A stretch of 64,000 nt of DNA from Devosia ginsengisoli (GTDB lineage: Bacteria > Pseudomonadota > Alphaproteobacteria > Rhizobiales > Devosiaceae): the NCBI RefSeq assembly GCF_024707105.1, contig NZ_JANQAJ010000009.1, positions 636,501-700,500 on the forward strand. Reading direction: 5' to 3'. The notes beneath the pieces were generated by a model. That model searched no databases. It was not told the origin of the DNA and saw only the letters and a list, made by a program, of their open reading frames with translations. Of the stretch, positions 17,267-26,131 are shown piece after piece. The translations under genes were made by a program, and so were the position numbers. Position 1 is the first letter of the stretch. Each line of letters opens with the position of its first letter.

Positions 17267-18034
17267 TCAGAAATTGTCCCTGCCCTTGCGGATCGCGGCA
17301 AAAACCTCGGCCGGATCGGCCCCTTCGAGGCCATAATGCCTGGCCAGAACCGGGTCATCGGCCCGCAGGAAGGGATTGGCTGCCTTGTCCTCGCCGAGCA
17401 GGAACGGAATGGTCGCCCGCCCGGACGCCTGCAAGGCCTTCACCTCGGCCGCCCGCTTCTGCAGCGCCGCATTGTCCGGATCGATGGAGAGGGCGAATTT
17501 GGCGTTGCTGGCGGTATATTCGTGGCCGCAATAGACCAGCGTATCGTCAGGCAATTCGCGCAGGGCCCTGACCCCTTCCCACATCGGCCCCGGCGTGCCC
17601 TCGAACATGCGGCCGACGCCGAGCGAGAACAGCGCATCGGCGGTGAAGAGATGCTTGCCCGCCTTGTCGTGAAAAACGATGTGGCCCAGCGTATGCCCCG
17701 GCGCGTCATAGACGTGGAACACGGTCTCGCCCAGCGCCAGGGTGTCGCCGCCGCCTACCAGCTCATCGAGATCGGCAATCTTGTCGGCCTCGCCGCGCGG
17801 GCCCACGACCCGGGTGCCAAAGGCTGCCTTGAGCTCGGGAATGGCTTCGACATGGTCAATATGGTGGTGGGTGATGAAGATATCGGTCAGCGTCCAGCCG
17901 CGATGCACCAGCGCGTTGCGGATCGCCGCGGCTTCCGGCGCGTCGATGGCCGCGGTGCGGCCGCTGGCCGTGTCATGCACCAGATAGCCGAAATTGTCGC
18001 TCCGGGCGGGAAACACATCGACGATCAGACTCAT
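17267..18034 (-). CDS. gloB: Hydroxyacylglutathione hydrolase (glyoxalase II)
   Basis: A 255-residue metallo-beta-lactamase-fold enzyme with the metal motif THHHIDH at residues 55-61 and further ligands in GHTLGH near 112 and CGHEYT near 170. The C-terminal helical glyoxalase II domain holds the glutathione site. It hydrolyses S-D-lactoylglutathione, finishing methylglyoxal detoxification. The ATG at 18032-18034 starts MSLIVDVFPARSDN. Methylglyoxal synthase is encoded at 44141-44503. It is divergent from a methyltransferase gene. Confidence 0.95.
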   Translation of the reverse strand: MSLIVDVFPARSDNFGYLVHDTASGRTAAIDAPEAAAIRNALVHRGWTLTDIFITHHHIDHVEAIPELKAAFGTRVVGPRGEADKIADLDELVGGGDTLALGETVFHVYDAPGHTLGHIVFHDKAGKHLFTADALFSLGVGRMFEGTPGPMWEGVRALRELPDDTLVYCGHEYTASNAKFALSIDPDNAALQKRAAEVKALQASGRATIPFLLGEDKAANPFLRADDPVLARHYGLEGADPAEVFAAIRKGRDNF

Positions 18035-18136
18035 GGCAGCACTCCGAAGCAGGGAAACCTGAAAGCTAGGGATACCGGCGCCACATGACAACCGGTCCGT
18101 TGGACAAGTCCTTGGGAAAGCGGCAGAGTTGCGCGC

Positions 18137-18868
18137 ATGACCGCCGATGTGACCCGCCTCATCGCCTATTACAAGTCCCCACTGGGGCGCATTTCGCGCG
18201 CCTTGGTGCGCGAACAGGTGACCGGGTTGGCCGAGGACGTGACCGGCAAGCGCGTGCTGGGGCTGGGCTTCGCCACGCCCTATATGCGCTTCACACTCGA
18301 CAAGGCCGAACGCGTGCTGGCCTTCATGCCGGCCCGCCAGGGCGCTTCGGCCTGGCCCCGCGAAGGCCCGTCGCACACGGTGCTCTGCGATCCGCTGGAA
18401 ATGCCGCTGACCGATGCGGCGATCGACCTGACCATCGCCATCCACGCGCTGGAGCATGTGGCCGATGCCGAGGAGCTGATGCGCGAACTCTGGCGCATCA
18501 CCGCGCCCAACGGGCACCTGCTCCTCGTCGTGCCGCGCCGCAGGGGCATCTGGGCGCAGCGCGACAACACGCCCTTCGGCTCGGGCAATCCCTATTCCGG
18601 CGGACAGATCGACAAGCTGTTGCGCGACCACAGTTTCGTGCCCGAAGCCTGGCGCGATGGCCTCTTCCTGCCGCCCTTCCAGTCTTCGCTGGTGTTGAAA
18701 TCGACCCGGCTCTTCGAGCGGGTGGGCCGCCTGTTAGGTCCGGCCATGAGCGGAGTCATCTGCGTCCGCGCCCGCAAGGAAGCCTTTCCCGCCGTGCCGC
18801 GCCGCAAACGCGAGGAACGCTTCGTGCGCGTGCCGGGACTGAATACGGCCACGGCACGACAAGGGTGA
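18137..18868 (+). CDS. Class I SAM-dependent methyltransferase
   Basis: A 243-residue protein. The SAM fold starts at about residue 35 with a degenerate motif I (GKRVLGLGFATPYM, which lacks the usual GxGxG), an acidic-end strand VLAFMP, a DLTIAIHALEHVAD motif near residue 100, and LWRITAPNGHLLLVVPRR as motif III. The EHV block is typical of methyltransferase 11 proteins. The C-terminal 60 residues are basic. The substrate is unknown. It lies divergent to gloB, a recurrent arrangement in Hyphomicrobiales. Confidence 0.85.
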   Translation: MTADVTRLIAYYKSPLGRISRALVREQVTGLAEDVTGKRVLGLGFATPYMRFTLDKAERVLAFMPARQGASAWPREGPSHTVLCDPLEMPLTDAAIDLTIAIHALEHVADAEELMRELWRITAPNGHLLLVVPRRRGIWAQRDNTPFGSGNPYSGGQIDKLLRDHSFVPEAWRDGLFLPPFQSSLVLKSTRLFERVGRLLGPAMSGVICVRARKEAFPAVPRRKREERFVRVPGLNTATARQG

Positions 18869-18916
18869 TGCAACGCAGGCGGTGTCTCGACGGTTAGCCG
18901 GAAAAGGAAAACCGCC

Positions 18917-19204
18917 ATGGCCAATGCAAGGAAATGGTCGCAGGACGTTACCGAACACAGCGATGCGCTGGACCTCGAAGAGCATATCTTCGAATCCCAT
19001 GACTCCAGGGAAATCGCCAAGTCCCTGAAGCGCTCGGCGGAGGCCAGCCATCGCCGCAAGTCTGAGCCCTACCGCTCGGCCATGTCCATGCTGACCTTCT
19101 ATATCAACCGCGCCGGCAAGAACCTGCCCGATAAGCAGAAAAAGGTGCTGGAGGATGCCAAGGACGAATTGCGCACCCTGTTCGGTCGGGAAGACGACGA
19201 CTAG
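18917..19204 (+). CDS. DUF3175 family small protein
   Basis: A 95-residue polar, helical protein. WSQDVTEHSDALDLEEHIFE at the N-terminus and SAMSMLTFYINRAGKNL in the middle match the DUF3175 pattern, whose function is unknown. It has no membrane segment and an acidic tail. AAGGAAAACC precedes the ATG. It sits 48 bp after the methyltransferase and 63 bp before hisC. Confidence 0.8.
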   Translation: MANARKWSQDVTEHSDALDLEEHIFESHDSREIAKSLKRSAEASHRRKSEPYRSAMSMLTFYINRAGKNLPDKQKKVLEDAKDELRTLFGREDDD

Positions 19205-19267
19205 CCTTTGCCTTCCGGGCCTGCTTTGACTATGGTCCGCGCGGTTTTTCCGCCCCAGATTGGCATC

Positions 19268-20365
19268 ATGTCCGACGACACTATCCGACCCGTTCCGCAG
19301 CCCGGCATTCTCGACATTGCGCCCTACCTGCCCGGCAAGTCCGGCGCGCCGGGCAGCAATGCCATCAAGCTCTCGGCCAATGAAAGCCCGCTGGGCGCCA
19401 GCCCCAAGGCCATGGAAGCCTTTCGCGCCGCGGCGGAGCATCTGGAACTCTACCCCGAAGGCTCTTCGAAAATCCTGCGCACGGCCTTGGCCGAAGTGCA
19501 TGGGATAGATCCGGACAGGATCGTCTGCGGCAATGGCTCGGACGATCTGCTGCACCTGCTGGCCCAGACCTATCTCGGCGAAGGCGACGAGGCGGTGATG
19601 AACCGCTATGGCTTCTCGGTCTATCCGATCATCACCAAGGCCGCCGGCGCCAGCATCGTCATGGTCGAGGAGACCGACTACACGGCAGACGTGGACGCCC
19701 TGCTGGCCGCCGTGACCGAAAAGACCAAGGTCATCTGGCTGGCCAATCCCAACAATCCGACCGGCACCTATCTCAGCGATGCCGAGGTGCGGCGGCTGCA
19801 TGCCGGGCTGCGCCCCGATATCCTGCTCGTCATCGACAGCGCCTATGCCGAATATGTCACCGCAGCCGACTATTCGGTGGGCCTTGAGCTGGTGGGCGAG
19901 GCGAGCAATGTCGTCATGGTCCGTACCTTCTCCAAGATGGGACTGGCCGCTGCCCGTATCGGCTGGATGGTGGGGCCGGCACATGTGGTCGACGCCATCA
20001 ACCGCATCCGCGGCCCGTTCAACGTCAACCTGCCGGCGCAACTGGCCGGGGCCGCGGCGACGCGCGACGTGGAATTCAACGCCCGCCTTAGGGAACACAA
20101 CGCCAGGTGGCGTGACTGGCTGACGGCGGAGCTGCATTCCAATTATATGCGCGTCGTGCCCAGCCAGGCCAATTTCATCATGGTGCTGTTTCCCGACGCC
20201 GAATTCGCCGCCAAGGCCTTCGAGACCCTGCGCGAGCGCGGCTTGATCGTGCGCGAAATCGGCCCTTCCTACGGCATTCCCAACGGCTTGCGCATTTCCA
20301 TCGGCTCCGAGCAGGCCATGATCGGCGTCGCCGGCATTCTCAAGGCATTGGTCAAGATCTCATGA
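19268..20365 (+). CDS. hisC: Histidinol-phosphate / aromatic aminotransferase
   Basis: A 365-residue fold type I PLP aminotransferase. SANESPLGASPKA is the HisC N-terminal motif, NPNNPTGT is near residue 160, the DSAYAEY block is near 190, and the PLP lysine is Lys223 in FSKMGLAAARIGW. It acts in histidine synthesis, but the four-base ATGA overlap with a prephenate dehydrogenase gene suggests it also, or mainly, transaminates aromatic precursors. The ATG at 19268 is preferred; the frame is open 20 codons further upstream. Confidence 0.92.
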   Translation: MSDDTIRPVPQPGILDIAPYLPGKSGAPGSNAIKLSANESPLGASPKAMEAFRAAAEHLELYPEGSSKILRTALAEVHGIDPDRIVCGNGSDDLLHLLAQTYLGEGDEAVMNRYGFSVYPIITKAAGASIVMVEETDYTADVDALLAAVTEKTKVIWLANPNNPTGTYLSDAEVRRLHAGLRPDILLVIDSAYAEYVTAADYSVGLELVGEASNVVMVRTFSKMGLAAARIGWMVGPAHVVDAINRIRGPFNVNLPAQLAGAAATRDVEFNARLREHNARWRDWLTAELHSNYMRVVPSQANFIMVLFPDAEFAAKAFETLRERGLIVREIGPSYGIPNGLRISIGSEQAMIGVAGILKALVKIS

Positions 20366-21333
20366 GCGTTCACTTCCGCAAACTCGCCTTGATCGGCATC
20401 GGTCTGATCGGCTCCTCCATCGCGCTGGCGGCGCGGCGGCAGGGGCTGGTCGAAGTCATCTCCATTGCCACCCGCAAGCAGGAAACGCTGGACGAAGCCC
20501 GTGAACTCGGGCTGGGCGACATCTATACGCTCGATGCGGCCGAAGCCGTGCGCGGCGCCGATCTGGTCATCATCTGCACGCCCGTAGGCGCCTATGAAAG
20601 CGTGATGGAGGCCATCGCCCCGGCGCTGGAGCCGGGCGCGATTCTCTCCGATGTCGGTTCGGTCAAAGGCCATGTCGTCAAGACTTTGGCGCCACTGATT
20701 CCTGATGGCGTGAGCTTCATTCCCGGCCATCCGCTGGCCGGCACCGAACATTCCGGCCCGGCAGCCGGCTTTGCCGAATTGTTCGCCGGGCGCTGGTGCG
20801 TACTGACCCCCGGCCCGGAAGTCGACCCGATCAAGACCGAAAAGCTCGCCGGTTTCTGGCGGGCCATGGGCAGCCAGGTCGAGAGCATGGACGCCGCCCA
20901 CCACGATATGGTGCTGGCCATTACCAGCCACATCCCCCACCTGGTCGCCTACAATATCGTGGGCACGGTGGCTGACCTCGAGGCGGCCACCCAGTCCGAA
21001 GTCATCAAGTTCTCGGCCTCGGGCTTCCGCGATTTCACCCGCATCGCCGCCTCCGACCCGGTCATGTGGCGCGACGTGTTCCTGACCAATCGCGATGCGG
21101 TGCTGGAAATGCTTGGCCGCTTCCTTGAAGACCTGTCGGCTTTGCAGCGCTCGGTGCGCATGGGCGATGGTCCGGCTTTGGAGGCCCTCTTCACCCGCAC
21201 CCGCGCCATCCGCCGTTCGATCATCTCGGCCGGGCAGGAAACGGCCGCACCGGACTTCGGCCGCCAGCACGAAGCCCCACCGGCACCCGAAGTGCCGTTC
21301 ATCCGCGAACACGGCGGCGGAGACGACGCCTAG
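20362..21333 (+). CDS. tyrC: Prephenate/arogenate dehydrogenase
   Basis: A 323-residue NAD(P)-dependent dehydrogenase for tyrosine synthesis. The Rossmann loop GIGLIGSSIA is at about residues 12-21. The catalytic His lies in IPGHPLAGTEHSG near 127-139, and another conserved His in LAITSHIPHL near 190. No chorismate mutase or ACT domain is attached. Choice between prephenate and arogenate cannot be made from sequence alone. It overlaps hisC by ATGA and ends in a CTAG overlap with the convergent DUF2125 gene. Confidence 0.92.
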   Translation: MSVHFRKLALIGIGLIGSSIALAARRQGLVEVISIATRKQETLDEARELGLGDIYTLDAAEAVRGADLVIICTPVGAYESVMEAIAPALEPGAILSDVGSVKGHVVKTLAPLIPDGVSFIPGHPLAGTEHSGPAAGFAELFAGRWCVLTPGPEVDPIKTEKLAGFWRAMGSQVESMDAAHHDMVLAITSHIPHLVAYNIVGTVADLEAATQSEVIKFSASGFRDFTRIAASDPVMWRDVFLTNRDAVLEMLGRFLEDLSALQRSVRMGDGPALEALFTRTRAIRRSIISAGQETAAPDFGRQHEAPPAPEVPFIREHGGGDDA

Positions 21334-22301
21334 AACAGAGGCGGCAGGCTGGCGATCGGCACCAGGCCGGAGAAGATGCCGCCGGCACGGAAATTGATCT
21401 GGTTGACATGTGCGCCATCGGCACCCGGTGTGCCCAGCACCAGCGTGCGCCAGGGCTCCTGCAACAGGGGTCCGATACGCTCGGCAACACCGGTCGAGGT
21501 GATGGCGATCTGACCGTCGACCATGCCCTGCTCGTCGAGCCCGAGTTGGCCCTCGGCATCGAGCACTGAAGCCGCATCGGTGGCGTGAATGGCGACGATC
21601 TTGAGCGCACCGCCGGCCTGCTGCATGGAAGGCAGCAGCATCGGGTCGCCCCAGTTGCGCACGTCGTCGGGCAGGCCTGAAAGCTCGAGCTGCACTTCGG
21701 CATTGGTGTCGGTCAGCGTCAGGCCGGGCCAGGCGAGATTGTCGGCCCGGGCATAAAGCGCCAAAGCCGCCACATGCCGCTCGGCGTCATATTGCTCGGG
21801 AATGTCGAACAGGTGAATTTCGGTGAGCGGGCTCTGCGCGATCACCGCATCGCCGAACAGCGTGTCCGACCAGACCAGGTCCTTGCCCGATAGCGAGGCG
21901 CGGGCAATGCGCCAATTGTCGAGCCGCACGCTGGCTTCAAGGCTGGACCAGGCCACGCCATTGCGCGTGCCGGTAAAGTTGTCGCTCAACTGCAGCGGCC
22001 CCTTTGCCGAGGCCAGCACATGGAACGGCGCATAGACGCGAATACTGGCGCGGATGCCGGGGACATCGACGACGATATCGCCGCTGACGATACGGGCGGT
22101 TTCGCAATCGACGTCGAAACGGAAGGGGAAGCCGCCGACGTCCAGCGTGCCGCAGGTGAGATTGGGTTCCGTCACGCCATCGGTCAATGCCAGCGCATCG
22201 ACATTCTGCTTCACGACGCCAGCCAGCACCAGCCATGCCGCGCTCCACAGCACAATGACCGCCACCACGACACTGCCAAGAATGATGATTCGCTTCTTCA
22301 T
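21330..22301 (-). CDS. DUF2125 domain protein, secreted or membrane-anchored
   Basis: A 323-residue protein with an N-terminal hydrophobic segment (residues 4-28), followed by a beta-rich body with the GGFPFRFDVDC motif near residue 58, typical of DUF2125. It should sit in the periplasm, tethered to the inner membrane. Function is unknown. ATG at 22299-22301 is chosen because the hydrophobic segment begins there. The gene is convergent with tyrC, a conserved neighbour in this order. Confidence 0.85.
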   Translation of the reverse strand: MKKRIIILGSVVVAVIVLWSAAWLVLAGVVKQNVDALALTDGVTEPNLTCGTLDVGGFPFRFDVDCETARIVSGDIVVDVPGIRASIRVYAPFHVLASAKGPLQLSDNFTGTRNGVAWSSLEASVRLDNWRIARASLSGKDLVWSDTLFGDAVIAQSPLTEIHLFDIPEQYDAERHVAALALYARADNLAWPGLTLTDTNAEVQLELSGLPDDVRNWGDPMLLPSMQQAGGALKIVAIHATDAASVLDAEGQLGLDEQGMVDGQIAITSTGVAERIGPLLQEPWRTLVLGTPGADGAHVNQINFRAGGIFSGLVPIASLPPLF

Positions 22302-22459
22302 GGCGGCACTCTTACCTGCGCGGGCCGGCGGACTGAAGCACCTTCGCAACCTCCGGCGTTCATCGGCGGTAAATCCGGGTCGCCATAGGATTGCATGGCT
22401 TCTATCGAGACTGCGCAATTGCCTCGCGCGGCAAGCTTGCCTAGGTTTCTGTTCAGGTT

Positions 22460-23020
22460 ATGGCGATGCACGGTACGGACAATACAGCGACCCACTGGGT
22501 CTTCGGCTACGGTTCCCTGATCTGGAATCCGGGATTTGCCCATGTCTCGGCGCAACAGGGCCTGCTCAAGGGCGCGCATCGCAGCCTTTCCATTGTGTCC
22601 CATCACCATCGTGGCACGGTGGAGCAGCCTGGCCTGGTCTTCGGGCTGACGCGCGGCGGCTCCTGCCGCGGCATGGTGTTCGAAGTGGCCGATGCCGATT
22701 GGGCGCAGGTCTATGCCTATCTGCAGGAGCGCGAACAGGTGACCTCGGTCTATCGCGATGTCACCCGTCCGGTGCATCTCGCCGATGGCCGCATGGTCGG
22801 TGCGCTGGCCTTTCTCGTGGATGAGCACCACGAACAATTTGCCGGCCGGCTGAGCCTCGACCAGCAACTGGCCATGGTACGATCAGGGGTAGGCCTGTCC
22901 GGTCGCAATGTCGACTATGTGCTCAATACCGCCCGCCATCTGCGCGAGCTCGGCATTCGCGACCGGCAGTTGATGGCGCTGGCCGACCTGCTGGCCCACG
23001 AGGACGCCACCGCCGCCTAA
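22460..23020 (+). CDS. Gamma-glutamylcyclotransferase, ChaC family (second copy)
   Basis: A 186-residue protein with VFGYGSLIWNPGF at about residues 14-26 and the LQEREQVTSVYRD block with the catalytic-type Glu near 95. It is a compact family member without the N-terminal extension of the 6595-7317 gene, and differs enough to be an old paralog. Expected activity is glutathione cleavage to 5-oxoproline. A second start lies two codons downstream (ATG at 22466). It ends in a CTAA overlap with convergent mtgA. Confidence 0.87.
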   Translation: MAMHGTDNTATHWVFGYGSLIWNPGFAHVSAQQGLLKGAHRSLSIVSHHHRGTVEQPGLVFGLTRGGSCRGMVFEVADADWAQVYAYLQEREQVTSVYRDVTRPVHLADGRMVGALAFLVDEHHEQFAGRLSLDQQLAMVRSGVGLSGRNVDYVLNTARHLRELGIRDRQLMALADLLAHEDATAA

Positions 23021-23733
23021 AGTGCCAGCCGCCCATTCTCGCCGACGCAACTGGCGCGGTCGCCATATTCGATGACGCGGGCTTCGATGATCCCGGCAAT
23101 GCGCAACATGCCCGGAGACGGCCTCCCCGGTTGCCGCAGCATGGGGTTGGGCAGAGCCGTCACCAGCAGCGTCGCCGTCCGCCAATCGAGATTTTGCGGC
23201 GCGATGCCGAAGGCCCTTCGCGCCCCCGCCGCGACGCCGAACTGCCCTTCCGGACCCCATTCGGCAATGTTGAGATAGATTTCCATGATCCGCCGTTTGG
23301 GCAGGACGAGGTCGATATAGAAGGCCAGCGGCACTTCCAGTGCCTTGCGCACCACGCTCTGCTCGTTCCACAGGAACAGGTTCCGCGCCACCTGCATGGT
23401 GATGGTCGAAGCGCCCCGCGCATCCTTGCCAGCCATGAAATTATCGACCTCGTCGCGCAGCGCCCCCAGATCGACGCCCCAGTGGCGGCAGAACTGGCCA
23501 TCTTCGGAGAGAATGACCGAGGCCTTGAGACGGTCGGAAATATCGCCGATATCGCGCCATTCGCGATCGACCGGCCTGCCGGTGAGGTAGCGCTCCAGCA
23601 TGGGAACCGAGACGGGATCGACGAAGAGATAGACCGGTGTCAACAGTACGGGAATGGCGACGAGCACGGCCGCGGCAAGGCCCAGCCAGCGCAGGATGCG
23701 CCAAATGCCCTTGGATTTGCGTCGTCTTGCCAT
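23017..23733 (-). CDS. mtgA: Monofunctional peptidoglycan transglycosylase
   Basis: A 238-residue inner-membrane glycosyltransferase of family GT51 without a transpeptidase domain. A transmembrane anchor lies at about residues 14-38. The catalytic Glu77 is in SVILSEDGQFCRHWGVD, and the second block GASTITMQVARNLFLWNEQS is near 110-130. It polymerises lipid II into glycan strands. The stop overlaps the convergent ChaC gene by four bases. Confidence 0.94.
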   Translation of the reverse strand: MARRRKSKGIWRILRWLGLAAAVLVAIPVLLTPVYLFVDPVSVPMLERYLTGRPVDREWRDIGDISDRLKASVILSEDGQFCRHWGVDLGALRDEVDNFMAGKDARGASTITMQVARNLFLWNEQSVVRKALEVPLAFYIDLVLPKRRIMEIYLNIAEWGPEGQFGVAAGARRAFGIAPQNLDWRTATLLVTALPNPMLRQPGRPSPGMLRIAGIIEARVIEYGDRASCVGENGRLAL

Positions 23734-23826
23734 GTCTCTCCATAACCGCCGCGGGACCGTTCATCCAGCCCCGGCGCGGCGCCGCGTCCCCTTGCCGCCG
23801 CATCGGCAAACGGCTAGCAACATGCC

Positions 23827-24729
23827 ATGTACGACTTCTCCGCCGACATTGCCGATTGCGCCAAAGCCGTGGAAGCAGCGCTGGCGCGGCAGCTCGATGC
23901 GGCGCCGCTGTCCGGGCCGGGCCCGGCCCCCGCAAGGCTGATCCAGGCCATGCGCCATGGCAGCCTCGCCGGTGGCAAGCGCCTGCGCCCATTGCTGGTG
24001 CGGCAGGCCGCAGCGATCTTCAATATTCCCGCCGCGCAGGCGCTGACAGCCGGTCTCGCCGTGGAAATGATCCACTGCTATTCGCTTGTTCATGACGACC
24101 TGCCCGCCATGGACAATGACGACCTGCGCCGTGGCCGGCCCACCGTGCACAAGGAATATGACGACGCCACGGCTATCCTGGCTGGTGACTCACTCCTCAC
24201 CCACGCTTTCGGGCTGCTCGCCGACCCGGCTTGTCACCCCGATGCGGCAGTGCGGGTCGCGCTGGTGGCCGAATTGGCCACCGGGTCCGGCGCCGGCGGC
24301 ATGGTGGGCGGGCAGATGCGCGATATCGAGGGCGAGGCCGGCGGCCTTTCCCCCGACGAGATTTCCACCATGCAGGCGATGAAGACCGGCGCGCTGATCC
24401 GCGCCAGCGTTCGCATGGGCGCCATGCTGGGCGGGGCCGACGCGCGGGCGCTGTCGGTGCTGACGCTCTACGCCGAGCTGGCCGGCCGCGCCTTCCAACT
24501 GGCCGACGACATTCTCGACGTCACCGCCACGCCGGAGGCCATGGGCAAGGCCACCGGCAAGGATGCGGCGCTTGGCAAGCAGACGCTGGTGGCGACCCTC
24601 GGGCTCGATGGCGCCCGCGCCAGATTGAACCAGACCGTCACCGAAGCATTGTCCACCCTGCGGACCTTCGGCCGCAAGGCCGACGGCCTGCGCGCCACCG
24701 TGCGTTATTTTGCCAGCCGGGAGTACTGA
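23827..24729 (+). CDS. ispA: Polyprenyl synthetase, probable farnesyl diphosphate synthase
   Basis: A 300-residue trans-prenyltransferase. The first Asp-rich motif DDLPAMD is at residues 90-96, preceded by HCYSLVHD, the short-chain pattern of bacterial FPP synthases. The second Asp-rich motif DDILD is at 227-231. GGKRLRP near 49-55 binds isopentenyl diphosphate. It condenses IPP with DMAPP/GPP to farnesyl diphosphate. ispG, of the same MEP route, lies 1.4 kb away on the other strand. The MOSC gene follows after two bases. Confidence 0.92.
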   Translation: MYDFSADIADCAKAVEAALARQLDAAPLSGPGPAPARLIQAMRHGSLAGGKRLRPLLVRQAAAIFNIPAAQALTAGLAVEMIHCYSLVHDDLPAMDNDDLRRGRPTVHKEYDDATAILAGDSLLTHAFGLLADPACHPDAAVRVALVAELATGSGAGGMVGGQMRDIEGEAGGLSPDEISTMQAMKTGALIRASVRMGAMLGGADARALSVLTLYAELAGRAFQLADDILDVTATPEAMGKATGKDAALGKQTLVATLGLDGARARLNQTVTEALSTLRTFGRKADGLRATVRYFASREY

Positions 24730-24731
24730 GC

Positions 24732-25367
24732 TTGGCCATTCTCGCCAGCGTCAATATCGGCAAGCCACAGCCTATTCCCGGCAAGAGCGGCAAGACCGGC
24801 ATCTACAAGACCCCGGTGGAGGGCGATGTGGCCGTCACGCGCGAGGGCGTGGCTGGCGATGCGGTGATGGACAGCAAGCATCACGGCGGCCGGGACCAGG
24901 CGGTCTATCTCTATTTCAGTGACGACTATCTCTGGTGGTCGAACGAACTGGGGCGTGAGATCGCGCCCGGCACTTTCGGCGAGAACCTGACCATTGGCGG
25001 CGTCGAGGGGCGCCAGATCGCGGTGGGCGACCGCTTCACCATCGACAAGCTCGTGCTCGAAGTCACCTCCCACCGCACGCCCTGCAACGTCTTTGCCCTG
25101 CGCATGGGCGACCCGAAATTCATCCGCCGCTTCCACAAGGCCGGACGCCCCGGCGCCTATTGCCGGGTGATCACCGAGGGCATGCTGCATGCCGGCCAGC
25201 CGGTGCGCTACACGCGCTTCGCCGGCGAGCGCATAACGGTCGCCGAATTGATGGCACTCGACGGCATGCGCGAGCCCGACCCCGCCATTCTCCGCCGTGC
25301 CCTCCTGGCACCCGTCCACTACAAGATGCGCGCCGATTTCGAAGAGAAACTGGCCAGACTGTTCTAA
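24732..25367 (+). CDS. MOSC domain-containing protein
   Basis: A 211-residue single MOSC-domain protein of the YiiM type. It begins LAILASVNIGKPQPIP and contains DSKHHGGRDQAVYLY near residue 50, FGENLTIGG near 85 and the conserved Cys in HRTPCNVF near 118. MOSC proteins bind sulfur or molybdenum cofactor; YiiM-like ones act in cofactor-dependent reduction of N-hydroxylated compounds. The start is TTG at 24732, two bases after the ispA stop, so translation is probably coupled. Confidence 0.88.
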   Translation: MAILASVNIGKPQPIPGKSGKTGIYKTPVEGDVAVTREGVAGDAVMDSKHHGGRDQAVYLYFSDDYLWWSNELGREIAPGTFGENLTIGGVEGRQIAVGDRFTIDKLVLEVTSHRTPCNVFALRMGDPKFIRRFHKAGRPGAYCRVITEGMLHAGQPVRYTRFAGERITVAELMALDGMREPDPAILRRALLAPVHYKMRADFEEKLARLF

Positions 25368-25377
25368 CGAGTTTTTC

Positions 25378-25851
25378 ATGAGCCTTGCTTCCGTCCAAGC
25401 CGACCTCGCCACCCGCGCCCCCGATCTTGCCGTCATCGTCACCGATGCCTCGACCGCCACCGTGCAACTGGCGGCCGAGGTCCATGGCGTCGAGCCGGGC
25501 CAGATCGCCAAGACGCTGTGCATCCGCGTCAAGGACGAGGAATTCCTTCTGGTGACGCGGGGCGATGCGCGGCTGGACAACCAGAAATCCAAATCCGCCT
25601 TTGGCGGCCGCCCGCGCATGTTGGGCGCCGAGGACGTGCTACGCCTCACCAGCCATCAGGTGGGCGGCGTCTGCCCCTTCGGCCTGCCGGCCCCGCTGCC
25701 GATCTATCTCGATGTCTCACTCAAGGTCTATGACCTGGTGATCCCGGCCGGCGGCTCCACCCATGCCTCGGTCAGGCTGACGGTCGATCGGCTCGCCGAG
25801 CTCTGCGGCAACAAATGGGCCGATGCCTGCGTGCCGCCCGTCGACGCCTAG
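25378..25851 (+). CDS. YbaK/EbsC family protein (aminoacyl-tRNA deacylase-like)
   Basis: A 157-residue single YbaK-fold domain. The conserved Lys lies in IAKTLCIRV near residue 45, and the GGVCPFGLP loop is near 102. Members hydrolyse mischarged tRNAs or aminoacyl analogues; which one cannot be told. It starts 10 bases after the MOSC gene, making an ispA-MOSC-YbaK cluster. It ends in a CTAG overlap with a tiny convergent membrane gene. Confidence 0.87.
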   Translation: MSLASVQADLATRAPDLAVIVTDASTATVQLAAEVHGVEPGQIAKTLCIRVKDEEFLLVTRGDARLDNQKSKSAFGGRPRMLGAEDVLRLTSHQVGGVCPFGLPAPLPIYLDVSLKVYDLVIPAGGSTHASVRLTVDRLAELCGNKWADACVPPVDA

Positions 25852-26015
25852 CGGCGCCCGCTGCCCGAATTATGAAAGCCGCGGGTCAGGTTCCTGAACC
25901 CGGCCTTGAACCGCTCGGGATCGCGCTTCCATTGTCGATGCCAGATGAGCCCGGTGACCAGCGCCACCAGCAGCACTACCGGCACGACAAGCCCGGCAAT
26001 CTCCCAACCGGTCAT
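25848..26015 (-). CDS. 55-residue single-helix membrane protein
   Basis: A short protein, [20 protein letters not shown], then a basic tail ending GSGRR. One transmembrane helix covers residues 5-25; the remaining 30 residues are strongly basic and should be cytoplasmic. Its start overlaps the stop of the 39-residue gene by ATGA, and its stop overlaps ybaK by CTAG. It is the third gene of an ispG operon. No function is known to me. Confidence 0.65.
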   Translation of the reverse strand: MTGWEIAGLVVPVVLLVALVTGLIWHRQWKRDPERFKAGFRNLTRGFHNSGSGRR

Positions 26016-26131
26016 GCGAGGTTCCCGGTCAGCGCCAGCGCCGCCAGAACCAGCAGCAGCATGCCGACCCAGAACCAGCGGCGGGGCGAGGATTGGAAGG
26101 GCGTGAACAACCGGCGGAAAAACTCTTTCAT
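26012..26131 (-). CDS. 39-residue single-helix membrane protein coupled to ispG
   Basis: The protein starts [20 protein letters not shown] and continues into one hydrophobic helix (about residues 19-37). Its basic N-terminus implies a cytoplasmic N-end. The ATG overlaps the ispG TGA (ATGA at 26128-26131), and its own TGA overlaps the next start in the same way. This double coupling is the main evidence that it is translated. Function unknown. Confidence 0.6.
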   Translation of the reverse strand: MKEFFRRLFTPFQSSPRRWFWVGMLLLVLAALALTGNLA

